NCBI GenBank assembly: GCA_026386995.1
Contig: JAPLMO010000045.1
Span: 1 to 16,425, forward strand
Reading direction: 5' to 3'
From: Planctomycetota bacterium
Lineage (GTDB): Bacteria; Planctomycetota; Phycisphaerae; FEN-1346
Length of the DNA stretch: 16,425 nucleotides
Part shown: positions 16,028 to 16,425 of the stretch, piece by piece
Numbering within the stretch: position 1 is the stretch's first letter
Layout: every line of letters begins with the position of its first letter
Position numbers and translations under genes: made by a program
Notes under the pieces: model-generated
Database searches by the model: none
What the model was told of the DNA's origin: nothing
What the model saw: only the letters and a program-made list of their open reading frames with translations

Positions 16028-16425
16028 TTATTTCCTGCGGCGAATCATCGCCAGCCCGCCCAGGGCCAGAAGCGACAGCGTGGCAGGCTCGGGAAGCTGG
16101 GTGATCTTGACATTGTCGATCAATACCTGCGATCCGGAGGGGCCATCATAGGTGAAGCCCAGCGTGGCGGCGTTCAGACCCTGAAGGGCGGGGTCGCTGA
16201 TCTGTACCGAGACCCACTCCATGTCGGCAGCCAGTGTCGGCGGCGCGTACAGGCTCTCCACCTCCTCGCCCGCCAGTTGCACGGTCAAGTGGCAGGCCGG
16301 ATCGGTGCTGAGGAAGCGATAGTCGAAGCTTAGGTCGAACAAGGTCGGTGGCGTAGCCACGTCTTGAGAGACGATAACCGGCGAGCCGGCCGTCAGGCAC
16401 GCGGCGTATTGCCCGCCGCCCTGGT
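16028..16425 (-). CDS. PEP-CTERM protein, C-terminal part (cut by window edge)
   Basis: The frame stays open from 16028 to the right edge, giving at least 132 residues; a GTG at 16360 is internal, since the codons before it (SPVIVSQDVATPPTLFDLSF) continue the domain. The visible part is a beta-sandwich-like domain with FDYRFLSTDPACHLTVQLAG, LTV-type strands and GPSGSQVLIDNVKI just before the tag, typical of PEP-CTERM proteins with carbohydrate-binding-like folds. It ends PEPATLSLLALGGLAMIRRR plus K. The N-terminus and signal peptide lie outside the window. No terminator is seen before the next gene 43 bases on. Confidence 0.8.
   Translation of the reverse strand, partial: QGGGQYAACLTAGSPVIVSQDVATPPTLFDLSFDYRFLSTDPACHLTVQLAGEEVESLYAPPTLAADMEWVSVQISDPALQGLNAATLGFTYDGPSGSQVLIDNVKITQLPEPATLSLLALGGLAMIRRRK

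Overview
The window looks like a high-GC Planctomycetota chromosome, probably Phycisphaerae-like, though the class is inferred. Five proteins end in a PEP-CTERM sorting tag (four read PEPATL followed by a hydrophobic stretch and an Arg/Lys cluster). The URO-D-like protein, SSS symporter and GH38 genes, and the integrase and transposase debris, also fit that phylum. No rRNA, CRISPR array or replication origin was seen.

Layout. Positions 1-530 hold the decayed 5' end of an integrase-core transposase (minus strand) and a two-unit tandem repeat of about 107 bp with conserved hairpins. Positions 530-9083 form a sugar-catabolism locus. A secreted six-hairpin glycosidase-like (GH95-like) gene reads left. 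A URO-D/MtaA-type protein, an SSS-family sodium:solute symporter and a cytoplasmic GH38 alpha-mannosidase read right as a likely operon. The 220-bp gap between the two directions contains a 40-bp-arm inverted repeat, and each arm carries a good sigma-70-like promoter, so one mirror-image element appears to drive both directions.

Positions 9084-10595 are a tRNA-Ser(GCU) gene on the minus strand flanked by remnants of two tyrosine recombinases. One is a C-terminal catalytic part whose second catalytic Arg is replaced by Trp. The other is an N-terminal arm-binding fragment. Positions 10596-16425 hold five minus-strand PEP-CTERM secreted protein genes, the last cut by the window edge. Four of them (13256-16425) are close enough to be one transcription unit, with one ATGA stop/start overlap. 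An 840-bp gap at 12414-13255 contains mobile-element scars that repeat sequence found near 1-220 and near 9091.

How the genes fit together (inference): the secreted glycosidase releases sugars or oligosaccharides outside the cytoplasm, the symporter imports a product, the GH38 enzyme trims alpha-mannosides inside the cell, and the URO-D-like protein may handle a substituent such as a methyl group. The PEP-CTERM proteins are predicted to be exported and sorted by an exosortase not encoded here.
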